Positions 17,659 through 27,508 of a stretch of 64,000 nucleotides of DNA are shown here, piece after piece. Source of the stretch: a bacterium (GTDB taxonomy: Bacteria > Sysuimicrobiota > Sysuimicrobiia > Sysuimicrobiales > Segetimicrobiaceae). Positions within the stretch are counted from its first letter, which is position 1. Every line of letters begins with the position of its first letter. The translations under genes were made by a program, and so were the position numbers. The stretch covers positions 32,677 through 96,676 of the forward strand of contig DASSJF010000059.1 of the NCBI GenBank assembly GCA_035691305.1, written 5' to 3'. The notes beneath the pieces are model-generated. The model did not search any database and was not told the origin of the DNA. It worked only from the letters and a program-made list of their open reading frames with translations.

Positions 17659-18201
17659 GTGGGGCTGCTGGACGACGTCGCCGAGGTGCTGATCCGCGAG
17701 GATGAACTCGCGGAACGCATCGCGGACCTCGGACGGCAGATCAGCAGAGACTACGACGGCAAGACCCCGCTGTTCGTCGGCATTTTGAAGGGCGCGTCGC
17801 TGTTCCTCTCCGATCTGATCCGCCAGGTGTCCGTGCCGTGCATGCTCGACTTCATCGCGACGAGCGCGTACGGATCGGGCACCGAGAACTCCGGCATCGT
17901 CCGCATCCTGAAAGACCTCGACCAGACGATCGAAGGGCGCCACGTCGTGATCGTAGACGACATCATCGACACCGGTTTCACCATGGACTACCTGCTGGAG
18001 ACGCTGAAGGCGCGGTATCCTGCGAGCCTGCGCGTGTGTGCGCTGCTCGACAAGGTGACGCGACGGCGGCGCCACGTGCCGATCGACTACCGCGGGTTCG
18101 AGATTCCGGACAAGTTCGTCGTCGGATACGGCCTCGACTACGCCGGCATCTACCGGAATCTGCCCTTTATTTGTGTCCTGAAGCCCGAGGTGTACACGTG
18201 A
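17659..18201 (+). CDS. hpt: hypoxanthine phosphoribosyltransferase
   Basis: Purine salvage: joins hypoxanthine or guanine to PRPP to give IMP/GMP. 180 residues from the GTG at 17659, preceded by GGGGGAGGG; this matches the usual family length. An upstream in-frame GTG at 17602 would add 19 non-conserved residues (199 total). PRPP-binding motif VVIVDDIIDTGFTM, the KGASLF loop (cis-peptide site) and the base-binding PDKFVVGYGLDY are present. Sits with pyrF, guaB3 and guaA in a nucleotide cluster. A perfect consensus promoter lies upstream and a GC hairpin follows. Confidence 0.9.
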   Translation: MGLLDDVAEVLIREDELAERIADLGRQISRDYDGKTPLFVGILKGASLFLSDLIRQVSVPCMLDFIATSAYGSGTENSGIVRILKDLDQTIEGRHVVIVDDIIDTGFTMDYLLETLKARYPASLRVCALLDKVTRRRRHVPIDYRGFEIPDKFVVGYGLDYAGIYRNLPFICVLKPEVYT

Positions 18202-18209
18202 ACCGCCGA

Positions 18210-18238
18210 CGCCCCCGCCCCGCGGGGGCGCGATAGTT
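18210..18238 (+). terminator. GC-rich hairpin after hpt, probable terminator
   Basis: Perfect 9-bp stem CGCCCCCGC (18210-18218) / GCGGGGGCG (18222-18230), 3-nt loop, followed by CGATAGTTTC. The T-run is short, so termination may be partial before guaB3. Confidence 0.5.
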
Positions 18239-18278
18239 TCTCGGAGGCCCCGCGTAGACGGGGTGGGAGGGTGCAGGC

Positions 18279-19436
18279 ATGGAGTTCATAGGGAAGGGCC
18301 GCGCCGCACGGAGGACGTACGGCTTCGAGGAGATCGCGCTCGTGCCGGCGTCGGCGACGGTCGATCCGGAAGACGTCGACACCTCGTGGGACGTTGCCGG
18401 ACGGACGTTCGCGCTGCCGGTCATCGCGGCGGCGATGGACAGCGTCGTGGACGCCGGCATGGCGGTCGCCCTCTCCAAGCTCGGCGCGATGGCGGTCCTC
18501 AATCTCGAAGGCGTTCAGACGCGCTATTCCAACCCGCGCGAAGTGCTGGACAGGCTCGCCGACGCGGCGCCGGACCGCGTCGTCGGCGTGATGCAGGACG
18601 TGTACCGCGAGCCGATCAAGGACGAGCTCGTCGGCCGGCGCGTGGCGGAGATCCGCGCGGGCGGCGGCGTGCCCGTGGTCTCGACGACGCCGGCCGGAGC
18701 CGCGCGCCTTGCGCCCCTCGCGGCGGAGGCCGGCGCCGAGATCCTGCTCGTGCAGTCCACCGTCATCACCGAGCAGCACCGCAGCGAGCGCGGCCGCGCG
18801 CTGTCGCTGCGGGACCTCGTCACGCACACGAAGATTCCGGTCATGGCCGGCAACTGCGTCTCGTATGAAGCGGCGCTGCAGCTGTTCGAGTCCGGTGTGT
18901 CCGCGGTGTTCGTCGGGGTCGGGCCGGGCGCGGCGTGCACGAGCCGGAAGGTGCTGGGCGTCGGCGTGCCGCAGGCGACGGCGGTCATGGACGTCGCCGC
19001 GGCGCGCGCCGAGTTTGCGCGGCGCACCGGCCGCCACGTGCCGATCGTGGCGGACGGCGGGATCTCGGTCGGCGGGGAGATCGCGAAGTCGATCGCCTGC
19101 GGCGCCGACGCGGTCATGCTGGGCTCGCTGTTCGCGCGCGCCGAGGAGGCGCCGGGCCGCGGCTTCCACTGGGGGATGGCGACGCCGCACGCGGCGCTGC
19201 CGCGCGGCACCCGGATCAACGTGCGCAGCACGGGTACCCTGCGCGACATCCTCTTTGGGCCGGCCCGCGTCGACGACGGCTCGCAAAACCTCATCGAGGC
19301 GCTGCGCACCGCGATGGGCATGTGCGGGGCCCGCACGGTGCGGCAGATGCAGCAGGCGGAAGTGATCATCGCCCCCGCGCTGGTCACCGAGGGCAAGACG
19401 ATGCAGATCGCGCAGCGGGTGGGGCAGGGGCGGTGA
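18279..19436 (+). CDS. GuaB3-family IMP dehydrogenase-related protein
   Basis: 385-residue (beta/alpha)8 IMPDH-family protein without the CBS (Bateman) insertion of classical GuaB. N-terminal [23 protein letters not shown] and PEDVDTSW are GuaB3 signatures. Catalytic-loop Cys is C220 in [13 protein letters not shown]. GuaB3 is typical of actinobacteria and cyanobacteria; the cyanobacterial enzyme has been reported active as IMP dehydrogenase. Ribosome site GGAGG 8 nt before ATG. The 4-nt overlap with guaA supports a role in GMP synthesis, though some GuaB3 copies accompany a normal GuaB, which is not in this window. Confidence 0.88.
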   Translation: MEFIGKGRAARRTYGFEEIALVPASATVDPEDVDTSWDVAGRTFALPVIAAAMDSVVDAGMAVALSKLGAMAVLNLEGVQTRYSNPREVLDRLADAAPDRVVGVMQDVYREPIKDELVGRRVAEIRAGGGVPVVSTTPAGAARLAPLAAEAGAEILLVQSTVITEQHRSERGRALSLRDLVTHTKIPVMAGNCVSYEAALQLFESGVSAVFVGVGPGAACTSRKVLGVGVPQATAVMDVAAARAEFARRTGRHVPIVADGGISVGGEIAKSIACGADAVMLGSLFARAEEAPGRGFHWGMATPHAALPRGTRINVRSTGTLRDILFGPARVDDGSQNLIEALRTAMGMCGARTVRQMQQAEVIIAPALVTEGKTMQIAQRVGQGR

Positions 19437-21043
19437 CCGCGGCGGCCGTGCCGGGCGGCGAGACGGGCGTCGGCGTCCGGGAGCGGGTGACGCGCGCGCA
19501 GGTTCCCGCGACGGACGACCTGATCGTCGTGCTCGACTTCGGGGCGCAGTACAGCCAATTGATCGCCCGGCGCGTCCGCGAGCTCCGCGTCTACAGCCTC
19601 ATCCTGCCGTTCGACACGCCGCTCGCGGAGCTGATGGCGTTGCGGCCGAAGGGGCTGATCCTCTCCGGCGGCCCCAACAGCGTCTACGACGCCGGGGCGC
19701 CGCACTGCGATCCGGCGCTGTTCACGTCCGGGATTCCGATCCTCGGCATCTGCTACGGCATGCAGCTGATGGCGCACGTGCTGGGCGGGCAGACCGGCCC
19801 CGCCGCGCGCCGGGAGTACGGCCGCACGCGCCTCTTCGTCGACGAGTCGCCCGACGCACTCTTTGGGGGCCTCGAGCGGCGGCTGATCGGCTGGATGAGC
19901 CACGGCGACTGCGTCGCGCGGCTGCCGGAGGGCTTCGAGACGCTCGCCCACTCCGACCATACACCCTACGCCGCGATCGCGCACCGGCCGCGCCGCCTCT
20001 ACGGCCTGCAGTTTCACCCCGAGGTCTCGCACACGCCGTGGGGCACGGACGTCCTGCGCAACTTCCTCTATACGGTCTGCGGCTGTTCGCCCTCGTGGGA
20101 GATGGCGTCGTTCATCGACCGTTCGGTCGATGAGATCCGGGCCCGGGTCGGGACGGGGCGGGCGATCTGTGCGCTGAGCGGCGGCGTCGACTCTTCCGCG
20201 GCGGCCGCCTTGGTTTTCCGGGCGATCGGCGAGCGGCTGACCTGCGTCTTCGTCGACCACGGGCTGCTGCGCCAGGGGGAGTCGGAGGGTGTCGTGTCGG
20301 TGTTCCGCGACCACTTCGGGATGCCGCTCGTGCACGTCGACGCCCGGCGCCGGTTCCTCGAGCGCCTCTCGAGCATCGTCGATCCGGAAAGGAAACGGAT
20401 CCTCATCGGCCGCGAGTTCATCACCGTGTTCGCGGAGGAGGCGTCGCGGCTCGACCGGCCGGAGTGGCTCGTGCAGGGCACGCTGTACCCCGACGTCATC
20501 GAGAGCGGCACCCGGACCGCGGCGCGCATCAAAACCCACCACAACGTCGGCGGGCTGCCGGACGTGATGCCGTTCCGTCTGATCGAGCCGTTCCGGACGC
20601 TCTTCAAGGACGAGGTGCGGGTGGTCGCGCGGACGCTCGGGCTGCCGGACGAGATGGTGGGGCGGCATCCGTTCCCGGGCCCCGGCCTCGCGATCCGGGT
20701 GCTCGGCGACGTCACCGATGCGCGGCTCGAGACGCTGCGCGCGGCGGACGCGATCGTGCGCGAAGAGCTCCGCCGCGCCGGCCTGACCCGGGAAGTGTGG
20801 CAGGCCTTTGCGGTGTTGCTGCCCGTGCACACGGTCGGCGTTGCCGGCGACGCCCGTACCTACGGGCAGGTGGTGGCCATCCGCGTCATCACGAGCGAAG
20901 ACGGCATGACGGCCGACTGGGCGCGGCTGCCCGCCGACCTCCTCGAAACGATGAGCAACCGGATCACGGGCGAGGTGCCCGGCGTCAGCCGCGTGGTCTA
21001 CGACGTCACCAGTAAGCCTCCCGCGACCATCGAGTGGGAGTGA
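19433..21043 (+). CDS. guaA: GMP synthase (glutamine-hydrolysing) GuaA
   Basis: Converts XMP to GMP with glutamine and ATP. 536 residues from the GTG overlapping guaB3 by 4 nt; conserved sequence begins near residue 30 ([16 protein letters not shown]), so the first ~28 residues are extra. The class I amidotransferase domain has Cys107 in LGICYGM and the His/Glu pair in [10 protein letters not shown]. The ATP-pyrophosphatase P-loop is LSGGVDSS. The dimerisation domain contains [14 protein letters not shown], and the C-terminus [16 protein letters not shown] is the family end. All catalytic residues are present. Confidence 0.95.
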   Translation: MTAAAVPGGETGVGVRERVTRAQVPATDDLIVVLDFGAQYSQLIARRVRELRVYSLILPFDTPLAELMALRPKGLILSGGPNSVYDAGAPHCDPALFTSGIPILGICYGMQLMAHVLGGQTGPAARREYGRTRLFVDESPDALFGGLERRLIGWMSHGDCVARLPEGFETLAHSDHTPYAAIAHRPRRLYGLQFHPEVSHTPWGTDVLRNFLYTVCGCSPSWEMASFIDRSVDEIRARVGTGRAICALSGGVDSSAAAALVFRAIGERLTCVFVDHGLLRQGESEGVVSVFRDHFGMPLVHVDARRRFLERLSSIVDPERKRILIGREFITVFAEEASRLDRPEWLVQGTLYPDVIESGTRTAARIKTHHNVGGLPDVMPFRLIEPFRTLFKDEVRVVARTLGLPDEMVGRHPFPGPGLAIRVLGDVTDARLETLRAADAIVREELRRAGLTREVWQAFAVLLPVHTVGVAGDARTYGQVVAIRVITSEDGMTADWARLPADLLETMSNRITGEVPGVSRVVYDVTSKPPATIEWE

Positions 21044-21060
21044 CCGGCTTCGCCCGGTAA

Positions 21061-21139
21061 CGTCTCATTCGAGACGCCTACATCAAGAGAGGCGGGCACC
21101 CGTTTCGGACAGATCGGGGTTCCCGAACGGCCGCCCGCC
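21061..21139 (+). promoter_or_regulatory. Two stem-loops in the guaA-pcrA gap
   Basis: CGTCTC-ATTC-GAGACG (21061-21076) is a perfect 6-bp hairpin. A longer imperfect stem joins GGCGGGC..CCGTTTCGG (21091-21107) with CCGAACGG..GCCCGCC (21123-21139). No T-run follows, so a Rho-independent terminator is not certain; it could end the guaA transcript. TACCAT near 21192 may be the -10 for pcrA. Confidence 0.4.
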
Positions 21140-21249
21140 GCATGCCGCCTTCCTCAACGCGGGCGTTCCGATCGAAGTCTCACCGGGTGGTACCATAGAG
21201 GCGCACTGCAACTACCCATCGTGACCGTTGGGCGCCCTAGGAGCGATCA

Positions 21250-23460
21250 TTGCCCGAAGCTGAATCCACGCTCGAAACGCTGCTGAATCCACGTCAGCTC
21301 GAGGCGGTGCGGCACGGAGAGGGGCCGCTGCTCGTCCTCGCCGGCGCCGGGTCGGGCAAGACCCGCGTTCTCACCTACCGTATCGCGTCGCTGATCCGCG
21401 ACCGCGGCGTACCGCCGTCCGGCATCCTCGCCGTGACCTTCACGAACAAGGCGGCGGGGGAGATGCGCGAGCGCCTCGCCGCACTTCTCGGCCCGCAGGC
21501 GTCGCGGGCGCTGTGGATCGGGACGTTTCATGCGACGTGCAGCCGGCTTCTACGGAAGTCGGGAGAGCCGGCCGGCGTCGATCGGCGGTTCGTCATCTAC
21601 GACGGAGACGACCAGCGCACGCTGATGCGCGACACGCTTCGGGCGCTCGATCTCGACGACCGCCGATTTCCCCCCGCGGTCGTCCTGCACGAGATCAGCC
21701 GCGCGAAGAACGAGCTGATCGACCACGTCGCCTACGCCGCGCGGGCCGAGACCGCCCGTGAATCGATGCTGGCTCGAGTATACGCGGCCTACCAGCGCCG
21801 GCTCGACGACGCACGGGCGCTCGACTTCGACGATCTGCTGCTGCGGACGGTGCAGCTGTTGCGGGGCGCGCCCGACGTGCTGGCGCGGTACCAGGACCGG
21901 TTCCGGCACATCCTTGTCGACGAGTACCAGGACACCAACCACGCGCAGTACATGCTGGTCGGGCTGCTCGCCCGCCGCCACCGCAACCTGTGCGTCGTCG
22001 GCGACGACGATCAGGCGATCTACCGGTGGCGCGGCGCCGACGTCCGGAATATCTTGGAGTTCGAGCGGGACTACCCGGAGGCGCGGATCGTCGCGCTGGA
22101 GCAGAATTACCGCTCGACGCAGCGCATCCTCGCCGTCGCCGGCGCGGTGATCCGGAACAATCCGCACCGCCATCCGAAGACGCTCTGGACCGCGAACCCC
22201 GAGGGCGCGCCGGTGACGCTGTACGAGGCGTTCGACGGCTACGAGGAGGCGCGGCATGCCGGCGAGCAGATCCGCGTCCACCACTCCCGCGGTGGACGCT
22301 TCGGCGACGCCGCGGTGCTCTACCGGACCCACGCGCAGTCCCGGCAGTTCGAGGAGATGTTTCTGCGCCTCGGGATCCCGTATCAGATCGTCGGCGGCGT
22401 CCGTTTCTACGAGCGCGCCGAGGTCAAGGACCTGCTCGCGTACCTGCGGGTGGCCTTCAACCCGGCCGACGAGGCGGGGCTGCGCCGGGTCGTGAACGTT
22501 CCCCGCCGCGGCGTCGGCGACACCACCCTGCGGCGGCTCGACGCCCACGCGCGGGAGTCCGGCGTCACCTTGTGGGAGGCGCTGCGCCGCACGGCTCGCG
22601 GAGGCGCGGAGGGCGGCGGGGCCGCGGGGGTCACGGGCGCCGTCCGCGCGGGCCTCACCCAGTTCGCCGACCTCGTCGAGGATCTGGCCGGGTTTGCCGC
22701 GGACCATTCCGCGCGCGACGTGCTGCTGCGCGCGATCGATCGCACGGGCTACCGCCGCCTGCTGGAGTCCGAAGGAACGGACGACGCCTACGCGCGCCTC
22801 GAGAACCTCGAAGAGCTCGCCGCGGTCGCCCAGGAAGTGGAGGCGATGAGCGGGGAGGGGACCCTGGAAGCCTTCCTGGAGCATCTCGCGCTGCAGACCG
22901 AGGTCGACACGTTCGAGGAGCGTCCCGACCGCGTGACGCTCATGACACTGCACAGCGCGAAGGGCCTCGAATTTCCGGTGGTCGTGCTGGCGGGGCTCGA
23001 GGAAGGCCTCTTCCCGCACATGCGCGCCCTGGAGGAAGACGTCGACCTGGCGGAGGAGCGCCGGTTGTGCTACGTGGGCATGACGCGCGCGCGCAGCCGT
23101 CTGCTCTTGACCTACGCCCGGCAGCGGACCACGTACGGCACCACCCGGCCCGGCCTGCCGTCCCGGTTTCTCGCCGAGATCCCCGCGGAGGCCGTCGAGC
23201 GCGTCGCGACGCCGCGCACCGAGACCGGCGACTGGCCGGAGGAAGATCAGCGTCCCGTGCCTGAGGTCGACGTCGGCGATACGGTGCGACACAAGACGTT
23301 CGGCGTCGGCCGCGTGCTGGAGGTGGACGGCGAAGGGCCGCGCGCCATCATCACGGTCCGGTTCGACGGCCCGGCGGGGACCAAGCGGCTCGCGCTCGGC
23401 TACGCACCGCTCCAGCGCATCGCGGTCGACGCCGTACAACCCGGCGGCCGTCCCGGCTAA
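21250..23460 (+). CDS. pcrA: UvrD/PcrA-type superfamily 1 DNA helicase
   Basis: 736-residue 3'-5' helicase. TTG start fixed by AGGAG 7 nt upstream and by the family opening LLNPRQLEAVRHGEGPLLV. Motifs: Walker A AGAGSGKT, Ia FTNKAAGEMRERL, II LVDEYQDTN, III GDDDQAIYRWRGAD, IV LEQNYRST, V TLHSAKGLEF and VI YVGMTRARSRL. The C-terminal VGDTVRHKTFGVGRVLEVDG is the Tudor-like PcrA tail, which binds RNA polymerase in other bacteria. Likely roles: nucleotide excision repair and clearing of replication obstacles. Confidence 0.93.
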   Translation: MPEAESTLETLLNPRQLEAVRHGEGPLLVLAGAGSGKTRVLTYRIASLIRDRGVPPSGILAVTFTNKAAGEMRERLAALLGPQASRALWIGTFHATCSRLLRKSGEPAGVDRRFVIYDGDDQRTLMRDTLRALDLDDRRFPPAVVLHEISRAKNELIDHVAYAARAETARESMLARVYAAYQRRLDDARALDFDDLLLRTVQLLRGAPDVLARYQDRFRHILVDEYQDTNHAQYMLVGLLARRHRNLCVVGDDDQAIYRWRGADVRNILEFERDYPEARIVALEQNYRSTQRILAVAGAVIRNNPHRHPKTLWTANPEGAPVTLYEAFDGYEEARHAGEQIRVHHSRGGRFGDAAVLYRTHAQSRQFEEMFLRLGIPYQIVGGVRFYERAEVKDLLAYLRVAFNPADEAGLRRVVNVPRRGVGDTTLRRLDAHARESGVTLWEALRRTARGGAEGGGAAGVTGAVRAGLTQFADLVEDLAGFAADHSARDVLLRAIDRTGYRRLLESEGTDDAYARLENLEELAAVAQEVEAMSGEGTLEAFLEHLALQTEVDTFEERPDRVTLMTLHSAKGLEFPVVVLAGLEEGLFPHMRALEEDVDLAEERRLCYVGMTRARSRLLLTYARQRTTYGTTRPGLPSRFLAEIPAEAVERVATPRTETGDWPEEDQRPVPEVDVGDTVRHKTFGVGRVLEVDGEGPRAIITVRFDGPAGTKRLALGYAPLQRIAVDAVQPGGRPG

Positions 23461-23618
23461 GATCCGCGGCAGGGGCGGGTGCCCGCCGCGCGCGAATACT
23501 CCGCGGCGCGGCTGTCCGGCACACCGGCGATTCGTTCTTTCCGTGAAAAAGCGAGGAAAGTATCCCTAGGGAACCACACGCCAAGGAACGCCCGTACCCG
23601 GAGTTGGGAGGTCCCACC

Positions 23619-25346
23619 GTGCGATTTGTCATTTGTGCGCTCGTCGCGACGAGCCTCTTCATGCCGCCGGCATGGGGGGCGGCCGCGCCGTCCCGCCATC
23701 CCAGCCTGCCGGGCCTGCCCAATCCCAAGGTCATGAACGGCGACGCCGGCAAGTTCGGCGGCGAGTTTCTCGATTCGCAGGTCAGCGACCCCCGGACATT
23801 CAACCCGGTCCTGGCGCAGGAGACGTCGTCGACGGGCCCGCTCGGGACCCTCTTCGACGGCCTCGTCGAGGACAACGGCGAGACGACCGAGACCGAGCCC
23901 GCGCTCGCGGAATCGTGGAAGACCAGCCCCGACGGCAGAACGTGGACGTTTGTCCTGCGCCAGGGTCTGCAGTGGGACGACGGCCGGCCGCTGACGGCGG
24001 ACGACGTCGTGTTCACCTTCGGCGTTATTTTCGACAAGAACATTCCGAACAGTCTCGCCGACGTGCTGAGCGTTGCGGGCAAGCCCATCCAGGTCGCCAA
24101 GGTCGACGCGCGCACGGTCCAATTCAAGACCGCGGAGCCGTTCGGCCCCTTCCTTCGCACGATCGGCGTCTCGATTCTGCCGCGCCACAAGCTGGAGGAC
24201 GCCTACAAAGCCGGCAAGTTCAAACAGACCTGGGGCGTGAACACCTCGCCCAAGGATCTCGTGGGTTCCGGGCCCTACATCATGACCGAGTACCGGCCGG
24301 CGGAGCGCATTTCATACGTGCGCAATCCACGCTACTGGAAGGCGGACGCGCAGGGACGCCGGCTGCCCTACATCGACCGAGTCGTCCTGCGCATCGTGCC
24401 GAGTCAGGAGGCGCTGCGCCTGCTCTTCCAGGGCAAGCAGACCGACAGCTACGGCCTCCGGCCCAAGGAATACGCGGCGTTCAAGCGGGACGAGAAGTCC
24501 GGAAACTACACGGTCTTCGACGGCGGGCCGACGTTCGGCACCGAGTTTCTCGTGTTCAACCAGAATCCGCGCAGCGGAATGCCGGACTACAAGCTCAAGT
24601 GGTTCCAGAACCAGAAGTTCCGCCAGGCGGTGGCGTACGCCACGGACCGCCAGGCGATCATCAACCAGGTCTTCGCGGGGCACGCCGTGGCGCAGTACGG
24701 TCCGGAGAGCCCGGCGGACAAGTTCTTCTTCAATCCGCACGTGACGCAGTATCCGTATGACCTCGGCAAGGCCGCGCAGGTTCTCGCCGAGGCCGGCTTC
24801 AAGAAGGGCTCGGACGGCGCCCTGCGGGATGCCGACGGGCACGCCGTCGAGTTCGTGATCAGCACGAACTCGGACAACCAGGACCGGGTGGCGATCGCGA
24901 ACATCATGCGGCAGGACCTCACCCAGCTCGGCATGCACGTCACGCTGGTGCCCGAGGCGTTCAACACGCTCGTCAACAAACTGGTGGAGTCGTTCAAGTG
25001 GGAGACGATGGTGCTCGGCCTCACCGGCGGGATCGAGCCGCACAACGGCCAGAACGTCTGGAATTCCTCCGGCAGCCTCCACATGTGGAACCCGAAGGAA
25101 CCGAAGCCGGCGACGGCGTGGGAGGCCCAGATCGACCGGTACTTCACGCTCGGTGCGACGACGGTCGACCAGAACCGGCGCCGCGAGTACTACTACCAGT
25201 ATCAGGCGATCGTCGCCGAGCAGGTGCCGGTGGTGTACACCGCCATTCCGAACGCCTACGTCGCCGTCCGGAACAAGTTCGGCAACATTCGGTTCACCGC
25301 GTTCGGCGGGCCGTTCTGGAACTTCCCCGCGGTCTTCATCAAATAG
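23619..25346 (+). CDS. Peptide/nickel-type ABC transporter substrate-binding protein (SBP_bac_5)
   Basis: 575 residues. GTG at 23619 is chosen because GGGAGGT lies 6 nt upstream and a signal peptide follows directly (about 1-23, PPAWGA). No lipobox Cys, so probably free in the periplasm, fitting a diderm cell. SBP_bac_5 features: DPRTFNPVL, LFDGLVEDNGETTETEPALAESW, WTFVLRQGLQWDDGRPLTADDVVF and FRQAVAYATDRQAIINQVF. Ligand is not predictable; the family binds peptides, sugars or metal chelates. First gene of an SBP-B-C-(unknown)-D-F operon. It is not closely similar to the other two SBPs downstream. Confidence 0.88.
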   Translation: MRFVICALVATSLFMPPAWGAAAPSRHPSLPGLPNPKVMNGDAGKFGGEFLDSQVSDPRTFNPVLAQETSSTGPLGTLFDGLVEDNGETTETEPALAESWKTSPDGRTWTFVLRQGLQWDDGRPLTADDVVFTFGVIFDKNIPNSLADVLSVAGKPIQVAKVDARTVQFKTAEPFGPFLRTIGVSILPRHKLEDAYKAGKFKQTWGVNTSPKDLVGSGPYIMTEYRPAERISYVRNPRYWKADAQGRRLPYIDRVVLRIVPSQEALRLLFQGKQTDSYGLRPKEYAAFKRDEKSGNYTVFDGGPTFGTEFLVFNQNPRSGMPDYKLKWFQNQKFRQAVAYATDRQAIINQVFAGHAVAQYGPESPADKFFFNPHVTQYPYDLGKAAQVLAEAGFKKGSDGALRDADGHAVEFVISTNSDNQDRVAIANIMRQDLTQLGMHVTLVPEAFNTLVNKLVESFKWETMVLGLTGGIEPHNGQNVWNSSGSLHMWNPKEPKPATAWEAQIDRYFTLGATTVDQNRRREYYYQYQAIVAEQVPVVYTAIPNAYVAVRNKFGNIRFTAFGGPFWNFPAVFIK

Positions 25347-25350
25347 GGCG

Positions 25351-25366
25351 GGCGGCGCCGGCCGCC
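25351..25366 (+). promoter_or_regulatory. Intercistronic hairpin after the SBP gene
   Basis: GGCGGC-GCCG-GCCGCC between the SBP stop and the permease ATG (25378). Stem-loops here often stabilise SBP mRNA and lower permease expression. Confidence 0.35.
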
Positions 25367-25377
25367 GCCGCGGATTG

Positions 25378-26352
25378 ATGCTCCGCTATATCCTGCGCCG
25401 CCTGCTGCTCCTGGGGCCGCTGCTCTTCGGCATCACGCTGGTGAGCTGGGCGGCGATCCAGCTCGTGCCCGGCTCGGGCAACTACTTCCAGTCGCTCGTG
25501 CTGCAGTATCCGCAGATCAGTCCGCAGACGATCGCGGCGCTCAAGGCGCAGTTCGGGATGGACCAGCCGCCGTGGGTGCAGTACTTCCGGTGGCTGTGGA
25601 GCATCGTGCACCTCGACTTCGGCCTCTCGTTCGCCTACAACGTCCCCGTGACGTGGCTGATCGGTAGCCGCGCGCTCAACACGCTGCTGCTGTCGCTTGC
25701 GTCGCTCGTCGTCGCGTGGTCGGTCGCGCTGCCGCTCGGCATCTACTCCGCGGTGCACCAGTACTCGGTAACGGACGGTGTTCTTAACACGGCGGCGTTC
25801 GTGGCGATCTCGATCCCGTCGTTCTTCAGCGCCCTGCTGCTGCTGTACGCCGCTTACTGGAGCCACCTGCTGCCGCTGCAGGGGCTCACGAGCGTGGACT
25901 TCGACACCTACCCGTGGTGGGGCAAGGCGTTCGACGTCGCCAAACACCTCGTGCTGCCGACGATCGCGCTCGGCCTCTTCTCCGTCGGCGGCCTGATGCG
26001 CTACATGCGCAACAACCTGCTCGAGGTGCTGCGCTCGGACTACGTCAAGACCGCGCGGGCAAAGGGCCTCGCCGAGCGCCGTGTCATCTACCGGCACGCC
26101 GTGCGCAACGCCATCAACCCGCTCGTCACGTTCTTCGGGTTCGAGCTCGGCGGCCTCCTGAGCGGCGCCGCGTTCGTGGAGAACATCATGGGCTATCCGG
26201 GTCTCGGCCGGCTGATCCTCGAGGCGCTGCTCAAGAAGGACGTCTTCGTGGTCATGGCGAGCCTGCTGCTCGGCAGCGTGATGTTGATCCTCGGCAACCT
26301 CACCGCCGATATCCTGCTGGCGTATGTCGACCCGCGCATCCGGTATGACTAG
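25378..26352 (+). CDS. Peptide-type ABC permease, DppB-like
   Basis: 324 residues with six predicted membrane helices. Family opening MLRYILRRLLLLGPLLFGITLVSW, the long first periplasmic loop and the EAA loop DYVKTARAKGLAERRV, which contacts the ATPase. C-terminus ILLAYVDPRIRYD is the standard DppB end. Follows the SBP by 31 nt with a GC hairpin between, so probably co-transcribed but expressed less. Partner of the DppC-like protein next to it. Confidence 0.92.
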   Translation: MLRYILRRLLLLGPLLFGITLVSWAAIQLVPGSGNYFQSLVLQYPQISPQTIAALKAQFGMDQPPWVQYFRWLWSIVHLDFGLSFAYNVPVTWLIGSRALNTLLLSLASLVVAWSVALPLGIYSAVHQYSVTDGVLNTAAFVAISIPSFFSALLLLYAAYWSHLLPLQGLTSVDFDTYPWWGKAFDVAKHLVLPTIALGLFSVGGLMRYMRNNLLEVLRSDYVKTARAKGLAERRVIYRHAVRNAINPLVTFFGFELGGLLSGAAFVENIMGYPGLGRLILEALLKKDVFVVMASLLLGSVMLILGNLTADILLAYVDPRIRYD

Positions 26353-26370
26353 CCTCGAGCGGCGCCGGCC

Positions 26371-27507
26371 GTGAGCACGGCGCACGAAGTCGCGACCGCG
26401 CGGCTCGCCGCGCAGCGGCGGGCCGAGGCGGCCCGGGCCCGCAGCCCGTGGCAGCTCGCGTGGCGGCAGCTCAAGCGCTACCGGCTCGCGGTCTGGGGCG
26501 GGGTCGCGCTTATGGTGCTGTACGCGGCAATGCTGCTGGCGGAGTTTCTGGCGCCGTACGGGCTCGACCAGAGCGACCGCAACCTCTTCTACGCGCCGCC
26601 GACCGGCATCCACTGGGTGGACGCGCGGGGACGGGTCCACCTGCGGCCGTTCGTCTACGCGTACCGCGTCGTCGATCCGTCGATCCCGCAGTACGCCCCG
26701 GACACGGCCCGGACGTACGACGTCAGGCTCATCGTGCGGGGAGCGCCGTACCGCTGGCTGGGCGTCGTTCCCGGCGACGTCCACCTGCTCGGCGTGGACG
26801 CGCCGGCGCGGTTGTTCCTGCTGGGCACGGACCAGTTCGGCCGGGATCTGTTCTCGCGCCTGCTCTACGGCAGCCGCGTGTCGCTCATGCTCGGCATCCT
26901 CGTCGTCGTGATCAGTTTCCCGGTCGGGATGGTGCTGGGCGGCATCGCGGGTTACTACGGCGGGCTCGTCGACAACGTGCTGATGCGCGCGGTCGAGGTG
27001 CTGGCGTCGTTTCCCCAGTTCTACCTGATCCTGGCGCTGACGTCGGTGCTGCCGCCGACGCTCACCAGCCCGGAGCGGATCGTACTGCTGTCGGCCGTAT
27101 TCAGCCTCACGGGGTGGGGCGGGCTCGCGCGCGTGATTCGCGGCATCGTCCTCGGCCTTCGCGAGCTCGAGTTCGTGCTGGCCGCGCGGGCGGCCGGCCT
27201 CAAGGACTTCCGGGTGATCGTCCGGCACGTGCTGCCGAGTACCTCGTCGTACATCATCGTCGCCGCGACCCTGACGATTCCCGGGGTCATCCTCGGAGAG
27301 AGCGGGCTCTCCTACCTCGGGATCGGCGTGCAGGAGCCGAGCACGAGTTGGGGGCTGCAGCTCGCGCAGGCGCAGAGCATCGAGGTGTTCACCCAGTTTC
27401 CATGGCTCCTGCTGCCCGGGCTCGCGATCGTGATCGCCATCCTCGCCTTCAACTTTCTCGGCGACGGCATCCGGGACGCCCTGGACCCGCGGCAGCGCTC
27501 GACGTAG
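26371..27507 (+). CDS. Peptide-type ABC permease, DppC-like, with enlarged first periplasmic region
   Basis: 378 residues, longer than the usual ~300. N-terminal cytoplasmic stretch with SPWQLAWRQLKRYRLAVWGG (OppC_N), first helix, then a ~110-residue periplasmic insertion (about 65-175) before FLLGTDQFGRDLFSRLLYGSR. EAA loop FVLAARAAGLKDFRVIVRHVLP; C-terminus NFLGDGIRDALDPR is standard. The insertion contains HWVDARGRVHLRPFVYAYRV and RWLGVVPGDVHLLGVD; similar extended DppC proteins exist, but its role is unknown. GTG start 18 nt after the DppB stop. Confidence 0.9.
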   Translation: MSTAHEVATARLAAQRRAEAARARSPWQLAWRQLKRYRLAVWGGVALMVLYAAMLLAEFLAPYGLDQSDRNLFYAPPTGIHWVDARGRVHLRPFVYAYRVVDPSIPQYAPDTARTYDVRLIVRGAPYRWLGVVPGDVHLLGVDAPARLFLLGTDQFGRDLFSRLLYGSRVSLMLGILVVVISFPVGMVLGGIAGYYGGLVDNVLMRAVEVLASFPQFYLILALTSVLPPTLTSPERIVLLSAVFSLTGWGGLARVIRGIVLGLRELEFVLAARAAGLKDFRVIVRHVLPSTSSYIIVAATLTIPGVILGESGLSYLGIGVQEPSTSWGLQLAQAQSIEVFTQFPWLLLPGLAIVIAILAFNFLGDGIRDALDPRQRST

Positions 27508-27508
27508 A

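Noticed and set aside
18231..18278. Purine or other riboswitch before guaB3
   Set aside because: The gap is too short and shows only the hpt hairpin and a ribosome site.
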